From Mesoaciditoga lauensis cd-1655R = DSM 25116 (GTDB lineage Bacteria > Thermotogota > Thermotogae > Mesoaciditogales > Mesoaciditogaceae), in contig NZ_JQJI01000012.1 of the NCBI RefSeq assembly GCF_000745455.1, forward strand, positions 1-60,823: DNA of 60,823 nt, read 5' to 3'. Under the pieces are notes generated by a model. It searched no databases. It was not told the origin of the DNA and worked only from the letters and a program-made list of their open reading frames with translations. Below, piece after piece: positions 41,676-50,491 of the stretch; positions within the stretch are counted from its first letter, which is position 1; each line of letters opens with the position of its first letter. The translations under genes and the position numbers were made by a program.

Positions 41676-41891
41676 ATGGGAGAAGAATTCGATCTGCTCG
41701 AAGAAAAGATAAATGCTATTTTGAAAAAAAACAAAGAAATGCGACAAAAGCTGAAAGAGTATGAAGAAGAACTCAGCCGGTTGAAAGAGGAGAACTCTGA
41801 ACTAAGTTCCATGCTTGAAACTCAAAGCGTGAGGGTTGATGCGCTTTTGAAAAAGTTGGAAGAAGCTCTTAAAGATAAAAAAATGAAGTGA
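41676..41891 (+). CDS. Small coiled-coil protein upstream of zapA
   Basis: The 71-residue protein is almost entirely a heptad-type coiled coil (residues 5-68; LEEKINAILKKNKEMRQKLK, EELSRLKEENSELSSMLETQ). It starts after AAAAGGGGTG. It directly precedes the ZapA-like gene and may be a ZapB-like partner for it (inference). No other motif. Confidence 0.75.
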   Translation: MGEEFDLLEEKINAILKKNKEMRQKLKEYEEELSRLKEENSELSSMLETQSVRVDALLKKLEEALKDKKMK

Positions 41892-41905
41892 GAGGGGTGT
41901 GTTAG

Positions 41906-42154
41906 ATGAAAAGAACGGTAACTTTTGAACTGGGAAGCAGAAAGTACAAGTTCGTGACAACAGATCCTCAAAAAGAGGTGGACGAAACTCTAAACACTAT
42001 AAAAGAAGAATTTGAAAATTACGCCAATGTGGTGGATAAGTATGGATACGACAAAGTTCTTTTGATGATGCTTCTGAACAACGTACACGAAAACATAGTT
42101 TTGAAGGAAAAAGTAAACGCTCTTATGAAAAAACTAGATGAAGCAGAAGAATAA
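41906..42154 (+). CDS. zapA: ZapA-like cell division protein
   Basis: The 82-residue protein fits ZapA: an N-terminal beta part (TVTFELGSRKYKFVTTDPQK), VDETLNTIKEEFENYANVVD and a C-terminal coiled coil with VLLMMLLNNVHENIVLKEKV. ZapA cross-links FtsZ filaments at the ring. It is placed in the yvcK-whiA operon where rapZ is common in Firmicutes. Confidence 0.8.
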   Translation: MKRTVTFELGSRKYKFVTTDPQKEVDETLNTIKEEFENYANVVDKYGYDKVLLMMLLNNVHENIVLKEKVNALMKKLDEAEE

Positions 42155-42172
42155 AAGCAAGAGGTGAGATGA

Positions 42173-43123
42173 TTGAACATCGTTGCGTTGGGAGGAGGAA
42201 CAGGCCTTTCAACGTTGTTAAAAGGTTTGAAACTCTTTTCGGATGTGGATATCACAGCAGTGGTAACCGTAACGGATGAAGGTGGAAGCTCAGGTGTGAT
42301 AAGGGAAGAGCTTGGCATTCTTCCACCCGGAGATATAAGAAACAACATAGTTGCCCTTGCAGAGGATGAGTCGTTGATGGCCAAGGTGATGAGTTACCGT
42401 TTCAGCGAAGGTCAAACTTTTAAAAATCACAGTTTGGGAAATTTGATCATCGCGGCCTTAACAAAGATAACAGGGGGATTCGCAAACGCCATAGAAAAAC
42501 TTTCAAACACGCTAGCCATAAAAGGAACTGTTTTACCCGTTACCGAAGATACGATTAGACTCATCGCGAAAATGGAAAATGGCCAAGAGATAACGGGAGA
42601 GATGAACATAGTCAACGCTAAGGGAAAGATAGTAGATCTGCGATTGGATAAGGAAGCCAAAGCGTATCCGAAAGTTATAGACGCTGTTCTAAAGAGTGAT
42701 GTGGTTGTGTTGGGGCCAGGCAGCCTTTACACAAGCATTATTCCAAATATATTGGTAGAAGAAGTGAGAAAAGAAATAAACAAGAAACCGCGAATTCTCG
42801 TGGCAAACCTCATGACACAGCCGGGGGAAACTGATGGCTATACCCTTGAGGATCACGTGGTTACGGTGGAAAGATACCTTAAAGCCACGTTGGATAAAAT
42901 AATAGTTAACACTGATACGATCCCAGAAGAGATATTGAAAAGATATAAATCAGAGGGGTCAATCCCTGTTTTGGCAAAAGAGATGACGGATGAAAGAATT
43001 GTGGGGTCTCCCTTGATAAAATTAGAAACAGATCCACGAGATGGTAAGCAAAAGGTTAGGCATGATTCCGTAAAGCTTGCCGATCTCGTTAGAAAAACTT
43101 CGATGGAATTGATGGGAGAATGA
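42173..43123 (+). CDS. yvcK: YvcK/CofD-like gluconeogenesis factor
   Basis: The start is TTG 42173, with GAGGTGAGA upstream and the frame beginning at the conserved motif NIVALGGGTGLSTLLKGLK. The 316-residue protein continues with TVTDEGGSSGVIREELGILP, PGDIRNNIVAL and NHSLGNLIIAAL, all near-identical to YvcK proteins. These bind UDP-GlcNAc-type sugars and are needed for carbon flux to the cell wall on gluconeogenic sources. It overlaps none of its neighbours; whiA follows after 1 bp. Confidence 0.96.
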   Translation: MNIVALGGGTGLSTLLKGLKLFSDVDITAVVTVTDEGGSSGVIREELGILPPGDIRNNIVALAEDESLMAKVMSYRFSEGQTFKNHSLGNLIIAALTKITGGFANAIEKLSNTLAIKGTVLPVTEDTIRLIAKMENGQEITGEMNIVNAKGKIVDLRLDKEAKAYPKVIDAVLKSDVVVLGPGSLYTSIIPNILVEEVRKEINKKPRILVANLMTQPGETDGYTLEDHVVTVERYLKATLDKIIVNTDTIPEEILKRYKSEGSIPVLAKEMTDERIVGSPLIKLETDPRDGKQKVRHDSVKLADLVRKTSMELMGE

Positions 43124-43124
43124 T

Positions 43125-44042
43125 ATGTCTTTTACATCGGAAGTACGAGAGGAACTGTGCGATCTTAAAATAGAGAAAAGTTTGGCTCGAGCTGAGTTTG
43201 CAGGATTTTTGAAATTCAAAGGGATGCTTGAAATAGGGAAAGATACACATTTCGAACTCTCAGTGAAAAACGTTTGCGCTGCGAGAAGGGTGAAAAACCT
43301 TTTAAGGATGATGGAAGAAAAAAGCGTGAACGTTTTTTATCACGAGGAAAAAAAGCTGAAACGTGGTAGGATATTTCTTTTTAGAATAAAAGTGAAAGAC
43401 GCAACTAACTTTATGAAAGAACTACATTTGAACACGCTTGGAGAGGTTCAGAAAGATTTGTTTGAAGATCCAACCGTTTTTGGAGCGTTTCTAAGAGGAG
43501 CATTTATATCTTCTGGCTCTGTGGTTGATCCGGCGAGGCATCACCATCTCGAGCTTTATCATAACAAGGTGGAAATACTTAAAAAGATAATGGAAAAATT
43601 GGAAGAATTTTTTGGTATCTTTGGCCACATCGCACACGTGAAGTACGGTTACAGATTTTACATAAAGAACGGTGAAATGATAGAAGAATTTTTGAATTTC
43701 ATAGGCGCTGTAAAATCGGCAAAAAAGGTGCATAACATAATGATGGAAAGCCGAATACGCTCGGATGTTACGCGCAGTTTGAACTTCATCGAGGCGAATT
43801 CAAAGAGAAGCGGAAGTGCTGCCCTTAAGCATATAAGGGCTATAATTGAGGTGGATAAAGAGCTCGGTTTGGATTCCCTTGAACCGCAATTGCGCGAAAT
43901 TGCCAGGGCTCGTTTGGAAAATCCGGAGCTTTCTTTGAGGGAATTGGGGAATCTTTTCACCCCACCTCTTTCAAAGTCAATGGTTCATAGAAGGCTGAAG
44001 AAGATATTGGATATCTCTGAGAAAAGAAGGGTTAAAAAATGA
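43125..44042 (+). CDS. whiA: WhiA sporulation-type DNA-binding protein
   Basis: The 305-residue protein has an N-terminal degenerate LAGLIDADG fold (AEFAGFLKFKGMLE, FGAFLRGAFISSGSVVDP) and a C-terminal HTH (LSLRELGNLFTPPLSKSMVHRRLKKILDI). WhiA proteins affect division and development in Gram-positives; in this organism the role is unknown. It overlaps nrdR by 4 bp. Confidence 0.96.
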   Translation: MSFTSEVREELCDLKIEKSLARAEFAGFLKFKGMLEIGKDTHFELSVKNVCAARRVKNLLRMMEEKSVNVFYHEEKKLKRGRIFLFRIKVKDATNFMKELHLNTLGEVQKDLFEDPTVFGAFLRGAFISSGSVVDPARHHHLELYHNKVEILKKIMEKLEEFFGIFGHIAHVKYGYRFYIKNGEMIEEFLNFIGAVKSAKKVHNIMMESRIRSDVTRSLNFIEANSKRSGSAALKHIRAIIEVDKELGLDSLEPQLREIARARLENPELSLRELGNLFTPPLSKSMVHRRLKKILDISEKRRVKK

Positions 44043-44500
44043 AGTGCCCATTTTGTGGCTATCCTAACACAAAGGTACAAGATTCTCGTTCTATAGAAAA
44101 TGGATTGGTCATACGAAGGAGAAGAATGTGCCCGAAGTGCGGGGCAAAGTTCACCACTTATGAAAGATTCGAAGGCGGAACGCTCATGGTGATAAAAAAA
44201 GATGGGCGAAGAGAAAAGTTTTCACGAGAAAAGCTCATGGGTGGAATTGTTAAAGCTTGTGAAAAAAGACCTATTTCTATGGACAAGATTGAGGAGATCA
44301 CGAATGCCTTAGAAGCGCGTGCTCGGAAGGTGGGAACTGAAATAAGCACAAAAGAAATAGGCGAAATGATAATGAAGGAGCTCAGAAAAATAGATCAAGT
44401 TGCTTACGTACGATTTGCATCGGTTTACAGGGATTTCCGAGACATAGATCAGTTCATCGAAGAGATAGGAAAATTAAAAGGGGACAAAGACAATGGATGA
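44039..44500 (+). CDS. nrdR: NrdR ribonucleotide reductase regulator
   Basis: The 153-residue repressor has an N-terminal zinc ribbon (CPFCGYPNTKVQDSR...CPKCGAKFTTYERF) and an ATP-cone (VIKKDGRREKFSREKLMGGI). It binds NrdR boxes and represses nrd genes when dATP is high. No nrd gene is in the window. It overlaps the NUDIX gene by 8 bp. Confidence 0.96.
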   Translation: MKCPFCGYPNTKVQDSRSIENGLVIRRRRMCPKCGAKFTTYERFEGGTLMVIKKDGRREKFSREKLMGGIVKACEKRPISMDKIEEITNALEARARKVGTEISTKEIGEMIMKELRKIDQVAYVRFASVYRDFRDIDQFIEEIGKLKGDKDNG

Positions 44501-45086
44501 AATGGTTTTGGTGGTGGAGGATTCGGATGTAGATGCATTGCTGAAAGGGTATGGATTTATCAAAATTCCATTGGAAGAGATAAAAGATTTGGTTGAAAAA
44601 AGGGGCTTTTTTGTGAGGAGAGGAAAAGCTGAGCAAGATGAATCGTTGCGCCAGCTTATTCCTTATGTGGTGATAAAAAACAAAGATGGGCTGTATCTTA
44701 TGGTGAGGAGGCTCAAAGCACAAACAGAATCCCGTCTCCATGGATTTTACAGTTTGGGAATAGGTGGCCATATCAACGATACGGATGAAGGGGAATCTCC
44801 CTGGCTGAAGTTCCTCTCGGGAATGGAAAGGGAAGTTAACGAAGAAGTGGATATAGAGACCTACGATTGGCCAAAATACGTGGGAACGATAAGGGAAAAT
44901 ACCACGGATGTCAACAAAGTGCATCTCGGAATAGTTTTCACCATCACGACAAATATAAAAGGAATAAAAGAAAAAGAGAAATTCACCTGGGAACTGATCA
45001 ATTCCTATGATATCATGAAGAGGTATGAAGAGTTAGAATCTTGGTCGCGCCTTGCATTTGAAGCTGTTGAAGAATTGAAGGATTGA
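44493..45086 (+). CDS. Predicted NUDIX-like phosphoesterase
   Basis: The 197-residue protein has a NUDIX-like core: PYVVIKNKDGLYLMVRRLKA, then LHGFYSLGIGGHINDTD and the box MEREVNEEVDIETYDWPKYV with REVNEE. The canonical box has Gx5Ex7REUXEEXGU; here the G and first E are replaced by a longer insert (GIGGHIND...KFLSGMEREVNEE), as in the COG4112-type predicted phosphoesterases. Substrate unknown. It starts after GGGGACAAAGAC and ends 3 bp before the convergent fliH. Confidence 0.82.
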   Translation: MDEMVLVVEDSDVDALLKGYGFIKIPLEEIKDLVEKRGFFVRRGKAEQDESLRQLIPYVVIKNKDGLYLMVRRLKAQTESRLHGFYSLGIGGHINDTDEGESPWLKFLSGMEREVNEEVDIETYDWPKYVGTIRENTTDVNKVHLGIVFTITTNIKGIKEKEKFTWELINSYDIMKRYEELESWSRLAFEAVEELKD

Positions 45087-45089
45087 ATC

Positions 45090-45764
45090 TTACGTTTTAC
45101 TTCCAAAGGATTTTTTCACAAGTCTTTCAAAAAGTTCGATTTGGGAATCAACTCTTAAATCAAGCGTTCCGTAATCCGCTTCTATCTGAACGTCCATTTT
45201 TTTGAATGTGGGAACGGAGATCACTTGAACTTTTTCCATAGATGTTAACTTTTCCATAAGAGACTCTGGTAAATCAGAAGACACCTTGATAACTATCTTT
45301 TTGGACGATTTAACCATGTCGAGGGCTCTGTCTATTTTCTTTTCCACATCCCCTTTTTCAATTTCAGACAGCAGTACTTCTTTCACCATTGCTATTGAGA
45401 GATCTATTAAAGAGATCCTGATTTCATCTAGTGATTCGTCAATTTGCTTGCTGAAATGTTCAACAAGGGATTTGATGCTTTCAATCTGATCGTGTAACTC
45501 TTTTTCACCCGCTTTTAAGCCTTTGGCATAACCTTCTTTTTTAGCTGTTTCTTCAATTGTTTTTGCCTTTATCTTCGCATCGGTGATCGCTTTTTCAGCC
45601 TCTTTTTTTGCTTTGTTTACAATTTCTTCAGCTTGCTTTTTCGCAGCTTCTATGGGATCTTCTTTCGGCTTTTCTTCTTTCTTTTCAACTTTGAAATTAG
45701 CTTTTTTAGGACCCACGACTACCGTTTCGTCCAGAAGATTGGCTTTTTTTATAACATCAGACAA
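45090..45764 (-). CDS. fliH: Flagellar export protein FliH
   Basis: The 224-residue protein has a Lys/Glu-rich, highly charged N-terminal half (EEKPKEDPIEAAKKQAEEIV) and a C-terminal FliH/V-ATPase E-subunit-like domain (SLIDLSIAMVKEVLLSEIEK, KIVIKVSSDLPESLMEKL, YGTLDLRVDSQIELFERLVK). It links the FliI ATPase to the export gate. It overlaps fliG by 8 bp. fliI, normally next, is not downstream: a convergent gene begins 3 bp away. Confidence 0.88.
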   Translation of the reverse strand: MSDVIKKANLLDETVVVGPKKANFKVEKKEEKPKEDPIEAAKKQAEEIVNKAKKEAEKAITDAKIKAKTIEETAKKEGYAKGLKAGEKELHDQIESIKSLVEHFSKQIDESLDEIRISLIDLSIAMVKEVLLSEIEKGDVEKKIDRALDMVKSSKKIVIKVSSDLPESLMEKLTSMEKVQVISVPTFKKMDVQIEADYGTLDLRVDSQIELFERLVKKSFGSKT

Positions 45765-46773
45765 TTAGATCTTCCCCCCCACCGCGGCTTATGACTATTT
45801 CGCCAGCATCTTCCAATTTTCTTATTATGGCGACGATCTTCTGTTGTGCCGTTTCTACATCTTTAACCCTTACAGGGCCCATGTATTTCAATTCATCTTC
45901 AAGAAGGCTGGCAGCTCTCTTGGACATGTTCTTCATTATTTTGTCTTTCACATCATCTGATGAGCCTTTCATCGCCAAAGCCAAATCGTGAGTATCCACT
46001 TCTCTCAATATCATCTGTATGGAACGATCATCCAAATTTATTATATCTTCGAAGACGAACATTCTGTTCTTTATTTCGTCTGCAAGATCTGGTTCAGTTT
46101 TTTCCAAAGATTCTATTATTTTCTTTTCGGCCGATCTGTCCAAAGAATTCATGATCTCCACGGCTACGTCTATACCGCCAACATTGCTGAAGTCCTGACT
46201 GACAAAAGTTGACATCTTCTTTTCCAAAATTTTTTCCACTTGTTTAACTATTTCAGGAGAAGTACTTTTCAACAAGGCAAGTCTTTTTATCACTTCAGAT
46301 TGAAGTTCTTCTGGAAGGGACATCAAAACCTGTGAAGATTGTTTTGGCTCAAGATATGCCAAAACCAAAGCTATCGTTTGTGGATGTTCATTTCTCAAAA
46401 AGTTAACGAGTTGAACTACGTCTGCCTTTTTCATAAAATCGAAAGGCTTTACTTGGAGGTTAGAAGTCAAGTTCTCTATTATTTCCAACGCTTTCTCTGG
46501 GCCCAAGGCCTTCTCTAAAAGCTCCCTGGCGTATTCTATGCCCCCTTCGTTTATGAACTCTCTTGCTCTCATAAGTTGAGAAAATTCCTCAAATGCTTTT
46601 TTTCTTTCTTCACTGCTGACATTGCGAAGGTTGGCTATTTCCAGAGTTAATTCTTCAATCTCTTCCTCTGGAAGGTTTTTTAATATTTTCGCCGCCTTTT
46701 CAGCTCCTAATGTTAAAAGAAATATGGCGGCCTTTCTTTTAGAAGGTATATTCTCTTTTTTCTTCTCTGGCAT
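45757..46773 (-). CDS. fliG: Flagellar motor switch protein FliG
   Basis: The 338-residue protein has normal length and the FliG pattern: RKAAIFLLTLGAEKAAKILK, the EHPQ site in FLRNEHPQTIALVLAYLEPK, and the C-terminal torque helix AMKGSSDDVKDKIMKNMSKR with its charged residues, then RAASLLEDELKYMGPVRVKD. It joins the MS ring to the C ring. The gene starts 3 bp below fliF. Confidence 0.97.
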   Translation of the reverse strand: MPEKKKENIPSKRKAAIFLLTLGAEKAAKILKNLPEEEIEELTLEIANLRNVSSEERKKAFEEFSQLMRAREFINEGGIEYARELLEKALGPEKALEIIENLTSNLQVKPFDFMKKADVVQLVNFLRNEHPQTIALVLAYLEPKQSSQVLMSLPEELQSEVIKRLALLKSTSPEIVKQVEKILEKKMSTFVSQDFSNVGGIDVAVEIMNSLDRSAEKKIIESLEKTEPDLADEIKNRMFVFEDIINLDDRSIQMILREVDTHDLALAMKGSSDDVKDKIMKNMSKRAASLLEDELKYMGPVRVKDVETAQQKIVAIIRKLEDAGEIVISRGGGEDLIV

Positions 46774-46776
46774 AAT

Positions 46777-48348
46777 TCATTCCTTTGACATCCATATTTT
46801 TATTATGTTGGCCACTTCACTTGGATCTTCTTCAACCCACTTAAGTGCTTCAGATTTCAAGCTTGCCAATTCTTCTTCTTCCGGCGTGCCTTGATTCTTT
46901 TTTGCAATTTCTAAAACTTCCTCTTCTATTTTTCTTCTCTTTTCTTCTATTTCTTTCAACTTTTTCTTCTTTTTCCCTTTTATTCGCATGTAGTAAAAAG
47001 CTACCGTCATGAGAATGGAAAGCAAAATACTGTAAATTACTAAATTTTTAAACCTGCGCTCTGATTCAAGTTTGGCCTCGATCTGAGCGGCGGCTTGCTC
47101 CGCACTTCTGTCAAAAGTCATTGGTATTACCTGAACCTCACTCGCGTTAACACCTATGGAATTAGCAACGGCGGTTTTTATCGTTGATTCATCCTTGACA
47201 TCTGTGGAATTTAAGAAAACTGTCATTCTTAAATCCTTTATCTCACCGGATTTATCCTCTATGATCTGATTGTACGTTTGAGATACATCGTAATTTCTGA
47301 TGCTTTTCGAATAAGTGGATATTTGCGAAGAGGGCGATGTGGTGACATACGTTGGTGGAATGTTGGAGTTAACTCCCGGCGCTCCTTGAGCAGCTCCATT
47401 CGTTGATAAACTGTTCTCTTCTTGTTGGCTTGCCAGAACGCCGGTGTTGTTTTTCGAATCAGCTGGTGTGTATGTTTTGCTTTCCTGTGTTATCTTCTGC
47501 CAATTCAAAATAGCGTTAGCTGCAACTGCAACGTTGCCGTATCCAAAGACGTTGTAGAGCATTTTCTTAACTTTTTCAACGTAATATTTTTCTACCGATT
47601 GTTTGAGTTTGAGCTTTGATGCACCGGAAATAGCAGAAGCAGAGAGATTAACCTCATCGCTTAGCACGTTGGAATATTGATCGACCACTTTTACGTCTTT
47701 CGCTGACATGTTACCCACTGCTCCAGCGACCAAATTCATTATTCCCATGACCTGTTCGGGTGTCAGCGTCATAGATGGCTTTAAAATCACCAAGACGGAA
47801 GCGGTTGGCTTTTGCTCTTCACCCGGAACGTAATATGTGTACTTCGGCAATGCTAAAAACACCTTGGAGTATTGGACTGCGTTTATCATGTCTATACTGC
47901 GTTCAAGTTCACCTGCAAGGGCTATCTGGAAGTTGACCTGTCTGTCGAAGCTTGTCATTCCCATGGAACTGAGAGAGCCATTTTGAAGAAGACCATATCC
48001 TTTTACACCTGCGTCTGGCCCTAACGCTCCCAACGTTGCGAGTTTCATTCTAACGTTGTAAACGTTAACAGAAGAGGGAATGTATATGGTTCCATTTTTT
48101 CCAGCTTGATAAGGAATGTTAAGACTATCCAATTTTTGCGCGATATATCCCGCACTCGATTCGCTTAAATTGGACACCAAAGCAACATAATGAGGCGCTG
48201 AATTTATCTTTATCAGCACCCCTAATCCAATGAAAACACTTGTGATTACCAACAGCCAGACGAGCTTTTTCTCCAAGCTCAATGTTTTAAAACGTTTTTC
48301 ATAAAAATCCTTCAGTTGATCTTTAAGATCACTGAACTTAAATGCCAT
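46777..48348 (-). CDS. fliF: Flagellar MS-ring protein FliF
   Basis: The 523-residue protein has two membrane helices (about 28-46 and 443-463) with the ring-building domain between: YVALVSNLSESSAGYIAQKL, KGYGLLQNGSLSSMGMTSFD, QVNFQIALAGELERSIDMIN and PKYTYYVPGEEQKPTASVLV. The C-terminal cytoplasmic tail ends EDPSEVANIIKIWMSKE, which binds FliG. Length near the family norm. Confidence 0.97.
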   Translation of the reverse strand: MAFKFSDLKDQLKDFYEKRFKTLSLEKKLVWLLVITSVFIGLGVLIKINSAPHYVALVSNLSESSAGYIAQKLDSLNIPYQAGKNGTIYIPSSVNVYNVRMKLATLGALGPDAGVKGYGLLQNGSLSSMGMTSFDRQVNFQIALAGELERSIDMINAVQYSKVFLALPKYTYYVPGEEQKPTASVLVILKPSMTLTPEQVMGIMNLVAGAVGNMSAKDVKVVDQYSNVLSDEVNLSASAISGASKLKLKQSVEKYYVEKVKKMLYNVFGYGNVAVAANAILNWQKITQESKTYTPADSKNNTGVLASQQEENSLSTNGAAQGAPGVNSNIPPTYVTTSPSSQISTYSKSIRNYDVSQTYNQIIEDKSGEIKDLRMTVFLNSTDVKDESTIKTAVANSIGVNASEVQVIPMTFDRSAEQAAAQIEAKLESERRFKNLVIYSILLSILMTVAFYYMRIKGKKKKKLKEIEEKRRKIEEEVLEIAKKNQGTPEEEELASLKSEALKWVEEDPSEVANIIKIWMSKE

Positions 48349-48357
48349 CTAAATTCA

Positions 48358-49638
48358 TCACACCTTAGAAAGTATCTTTTCCCTTATTTCCTGAATTTTC
48401 TCCTCTATTTCGTCTCCATCATCTTTTCTTGCGTCATAAGCTATCTTTCCGTTTACAAATGTTAGCTGAACACGCGCATCTCTTACGAAATCAAAGAGCA
48501 GATTTCGTAAAATTGGTTTCTTGCCCCTTCCAAGGGGTCCTCTATAATTATACAACGCAAAATCGGCAGAATAACCTGGTATCAGTTTTCCAATTGGTTT
48601 ATCCAGCAGTTTTGAAGCGAAATGATAATTGTTATCCAACAAGATCTTCTTCGTTTGGTATATTGAGTCAAAATCGCTGCCGCCTTTTAACATTCTTCTC
48701 AGCAGAAAAGCTATTTGTGACTCCATTAAAACCGAAAAATCGTGAACTTCTCCACTTCCTATGGAAAGGTTCACTCCTCTTCCCATCATGCCATCTACAT
48801 CTGGGAACATCATGTTTTTTATCATCATTTCTCGCGGGCAGTAGACTGCCATCGTATCGGTTGAAGCCATTATATCCAGATCGGTTTCGGTAAAATGTTG
48901 AGCATTCACTATAACCTCATGATCCCCTAACATGCTTATATGTCTGAGCCTTTCCAAATTCGACATACCGTACTTGAAGAAAGCTTCTTTTTCTTCCGTT
49001 AGTTCATCTGATAGCAGTATAACTATGAAAGCTCCCGTCGAGTCCGCGAATTGTTTTAATTCTCTTAAATCGCTGTCATCAAATGAAGTTATCGAATTCA
49101 AGGGAATGTATTTTGGATGCTCTCCAGATTTTAAAAGTCTTTGAAGATCTTCGGGAGTTTTTATGCCTTCTCCAACCGCAAAATGAAAAGGGCGAGTGCT
49201 CACGACAGATTCTATCGTTTTTTCAACTTCTATTTTATGAAGATATCTATCTATGGAACCGGCTATAGCGGTTACACCTTGTTTGAGTGAATCATGCGCA
49301 ATTTTTTCAGCAATCGTGAAGAATATTTCTTCGTTTAGCACGTTTTGCAGTACTTCTGAGATTTTATGATACAGTTCCTCTGAAGGTATGCCTGAACGTT
49401 CCTCAATTCCAAACGCTGGAAAGATGGCTGATTCCATCTTGACGTAAGCATTGACAAATCCTGGAAGTACCGTCATACCATTTCCATCTATCACATCATT
49501 AACGTTCGAATACTTCTTTTCCAGCGCTTCGCTGGGCCCTACCTCTACTATTTCCCCTTCTTCTATGTACAAGGCAGCTTTTTCTATGATCCCTATTTCT
49601 GAATCGTTGCTTACGAGTCTGACGTTTTTTATCAACAT
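48358..49638 (-). CDS. Amidohydrolase-fold protein with lost metal ligands
   Basis: The 426-residue protein follows the SsnA/atrazine chlorohydrolase layout: an N-terminal beta part, then MTVLPGFVNAYVKMESAIFP, VIVNAQHFTETDLDIMASTD and YCPREMMIKNMMFPDVDGMM, and the C-terminal LIPGYSADFALYNYRGPLGR. The expected PGFVNxHxH is replaced by PGFVNAYVK, the next His (VHxxHLT) is replaced by Asn with only the second His left, and the catalytic Asp of G(T/S)D is missing (IGSGEVHD). Metal-dependent hydrolysis is therefore unlikely. It sits 9 bp above fliF. Confidence 0.88.
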   Translation of the reverse strand: MLIKNVRLVSNDSEIGIIEKAALYIEEGEIVEVGPSEALEKKYSNVNDVIDGNGMTVLPGFVNAYVKMESAIFPAFGIEERSGIPSEELYHKISEVLQNVLNEEIFFTIAEKIAHDSLKQGVTAIAGSIDRYLHKIEVEKTIESVVSTRPFHFAVGEGIKTPEDLQRLLKSGEHPKYIPLNSITSFDDSDLRELKQFADSTGAFIVILLSDELTEEKEAFFKYGMSNLERLRHISMLGDHEVIVNAQHFTETDLDIMASTDTMAVYCPREMMIKNMMFPDVDGMMGRGVNLSIGSGEVHDFSVLMESQIAFLLRRMLKGGSDFDSIYQTKKILLDNNYHFASKLLDKPIGKLIPGYSADFALYNYRGPLGRGKKPILRNLLFDFVRDARVQLTFVNGKIAYDARKDDGDEIEEKIQEIREKILSKV

Positions 49639-49747
49639 TATTTCTCACCTCATTTGATAGCTTCACTTCAACTAATTTTACCACTTTGGAGTCATAAAAG
49701 ATACATATTTTTAACTAGAAATATATTATTAACCTTTTTTTAGTTTT

Positions 49748-49773
49748 AAAAAGCGGTCTTTTATAAGACCGCT
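49748..49773 (-). terminator. Intrinsic terminator of tRNA-Leu
   Basis: On the minus strand AGCGGTCTT-ATAA-AAGACCGCT is followed by TTTTTAAAA. It begins 2 bp after the encoded CCA end of tRNA-Leu. Confidence 0.9.
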
Positions 49774-49775
49774 GT

Positions 49776-49864
49776 TGGTGCCGAGGGCGGGACTTGAACC
49801 CGCACGAGCTTTTCAGCCCACTGGATTTTGAATCCAGCGCGTCTGCCGATTCCGCCACCTCGGC
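49776..49864 (-). tRNA. tRNA-Leu (CAA anticodon)
   Basis: The minus strand gives GCCGAGG...CCTCGGC as acceptor stem, an anticodon loop TTCAAAA with CAA, a long variable arm (GGGCTGAAAAGCTC), T-arm GCGGGTTCAAGTCCCGC, discriminator A and encoded CCA. The long variable arm and anticodon make it a class II leucine tRNA. Confidence 0.95.
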
Positions 49865-49965
49865 GTTACGTATTGGATTATATACGTTTGAGTTCTATCT
49901 GTCAAGAGGCTAACGACAAAAAATCATCAGAATTTAAAAAAACGTTGAAATATCAAGTATGATAA

Positions 49966-50386
49966 CTCATCTTGTGCACGAACATTACGAAAAGTATTAC
50001 AAGGGAAAATATAAACAATATTTGGCAACGCTTTTTTTGATTTAGCACCCGCTTTCCAAGGGGAGAAGGCAATTTTTTCGAAGTCCTGTCAGAACGGATT
50101 CGCTCTTTTTTCCATCTTACAATTCACAAATATGAGGCACGCTCAGACACTCGTCCGTGAGTGCTTCGCTTTATCAGCACGTCCTGTGCCTCTCAACCTC
50201 ATATTTGTGAATCTTCAGATGGAGAGCTCATATGTTCTGACAAGTACTTCGAGGGGAGATTTAATTTCTTTTTGTTTGGCTTTGCGCTTTGTAGTTGCTT
50301 TTCGCACATTTTTAGTCTCATTTTAGTTAATTTGGTTATTCACTTTGGCATTAACAATGCTTTGTAACGTTGATGCACACAATGAT
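49966..50386 (+). repeat. MITE-like palindromic repeat, longest copy (R3)
   Basis: Same family as 36686-37027 but 421 bp, with an extra AT-rich ~85 bp near the right end. Central stem TTCACAAATATGAGG/CCTCATATTTGTGAA differs from the 36686 copy by matched changes on both arms. The flanks TATGATAA (49958-49965) and TATGGTAA (50387-50394) agree in 7 of 8 positions, a decayed target duplication. Frames through it are not genes. Confidence 0.9.
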
Positions 50387-50456
50387 TATGGTAAGATGGC
50401 GAAGGAGTTAGAATGGAAAACAAGAAATCAGTTGATTTCCTGATATTGACGTTCAT

Positions 50457-50491
50457 CGAAAAAATAATGCCGGCCATGGGCCGGTATTATT
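50457..50491 (-). terminator. Intrinsic terminator of the serS-rsmE operon
   Basis: AATAATGCCGGCC-ATG-GGCCGGTATTATT is a 13-bp near-perfect stem; on the minus strand it is followed by TTTTTTCG. It lies about 50 bp below the last gene of the minus-strand operon. Confidence 0.85.
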
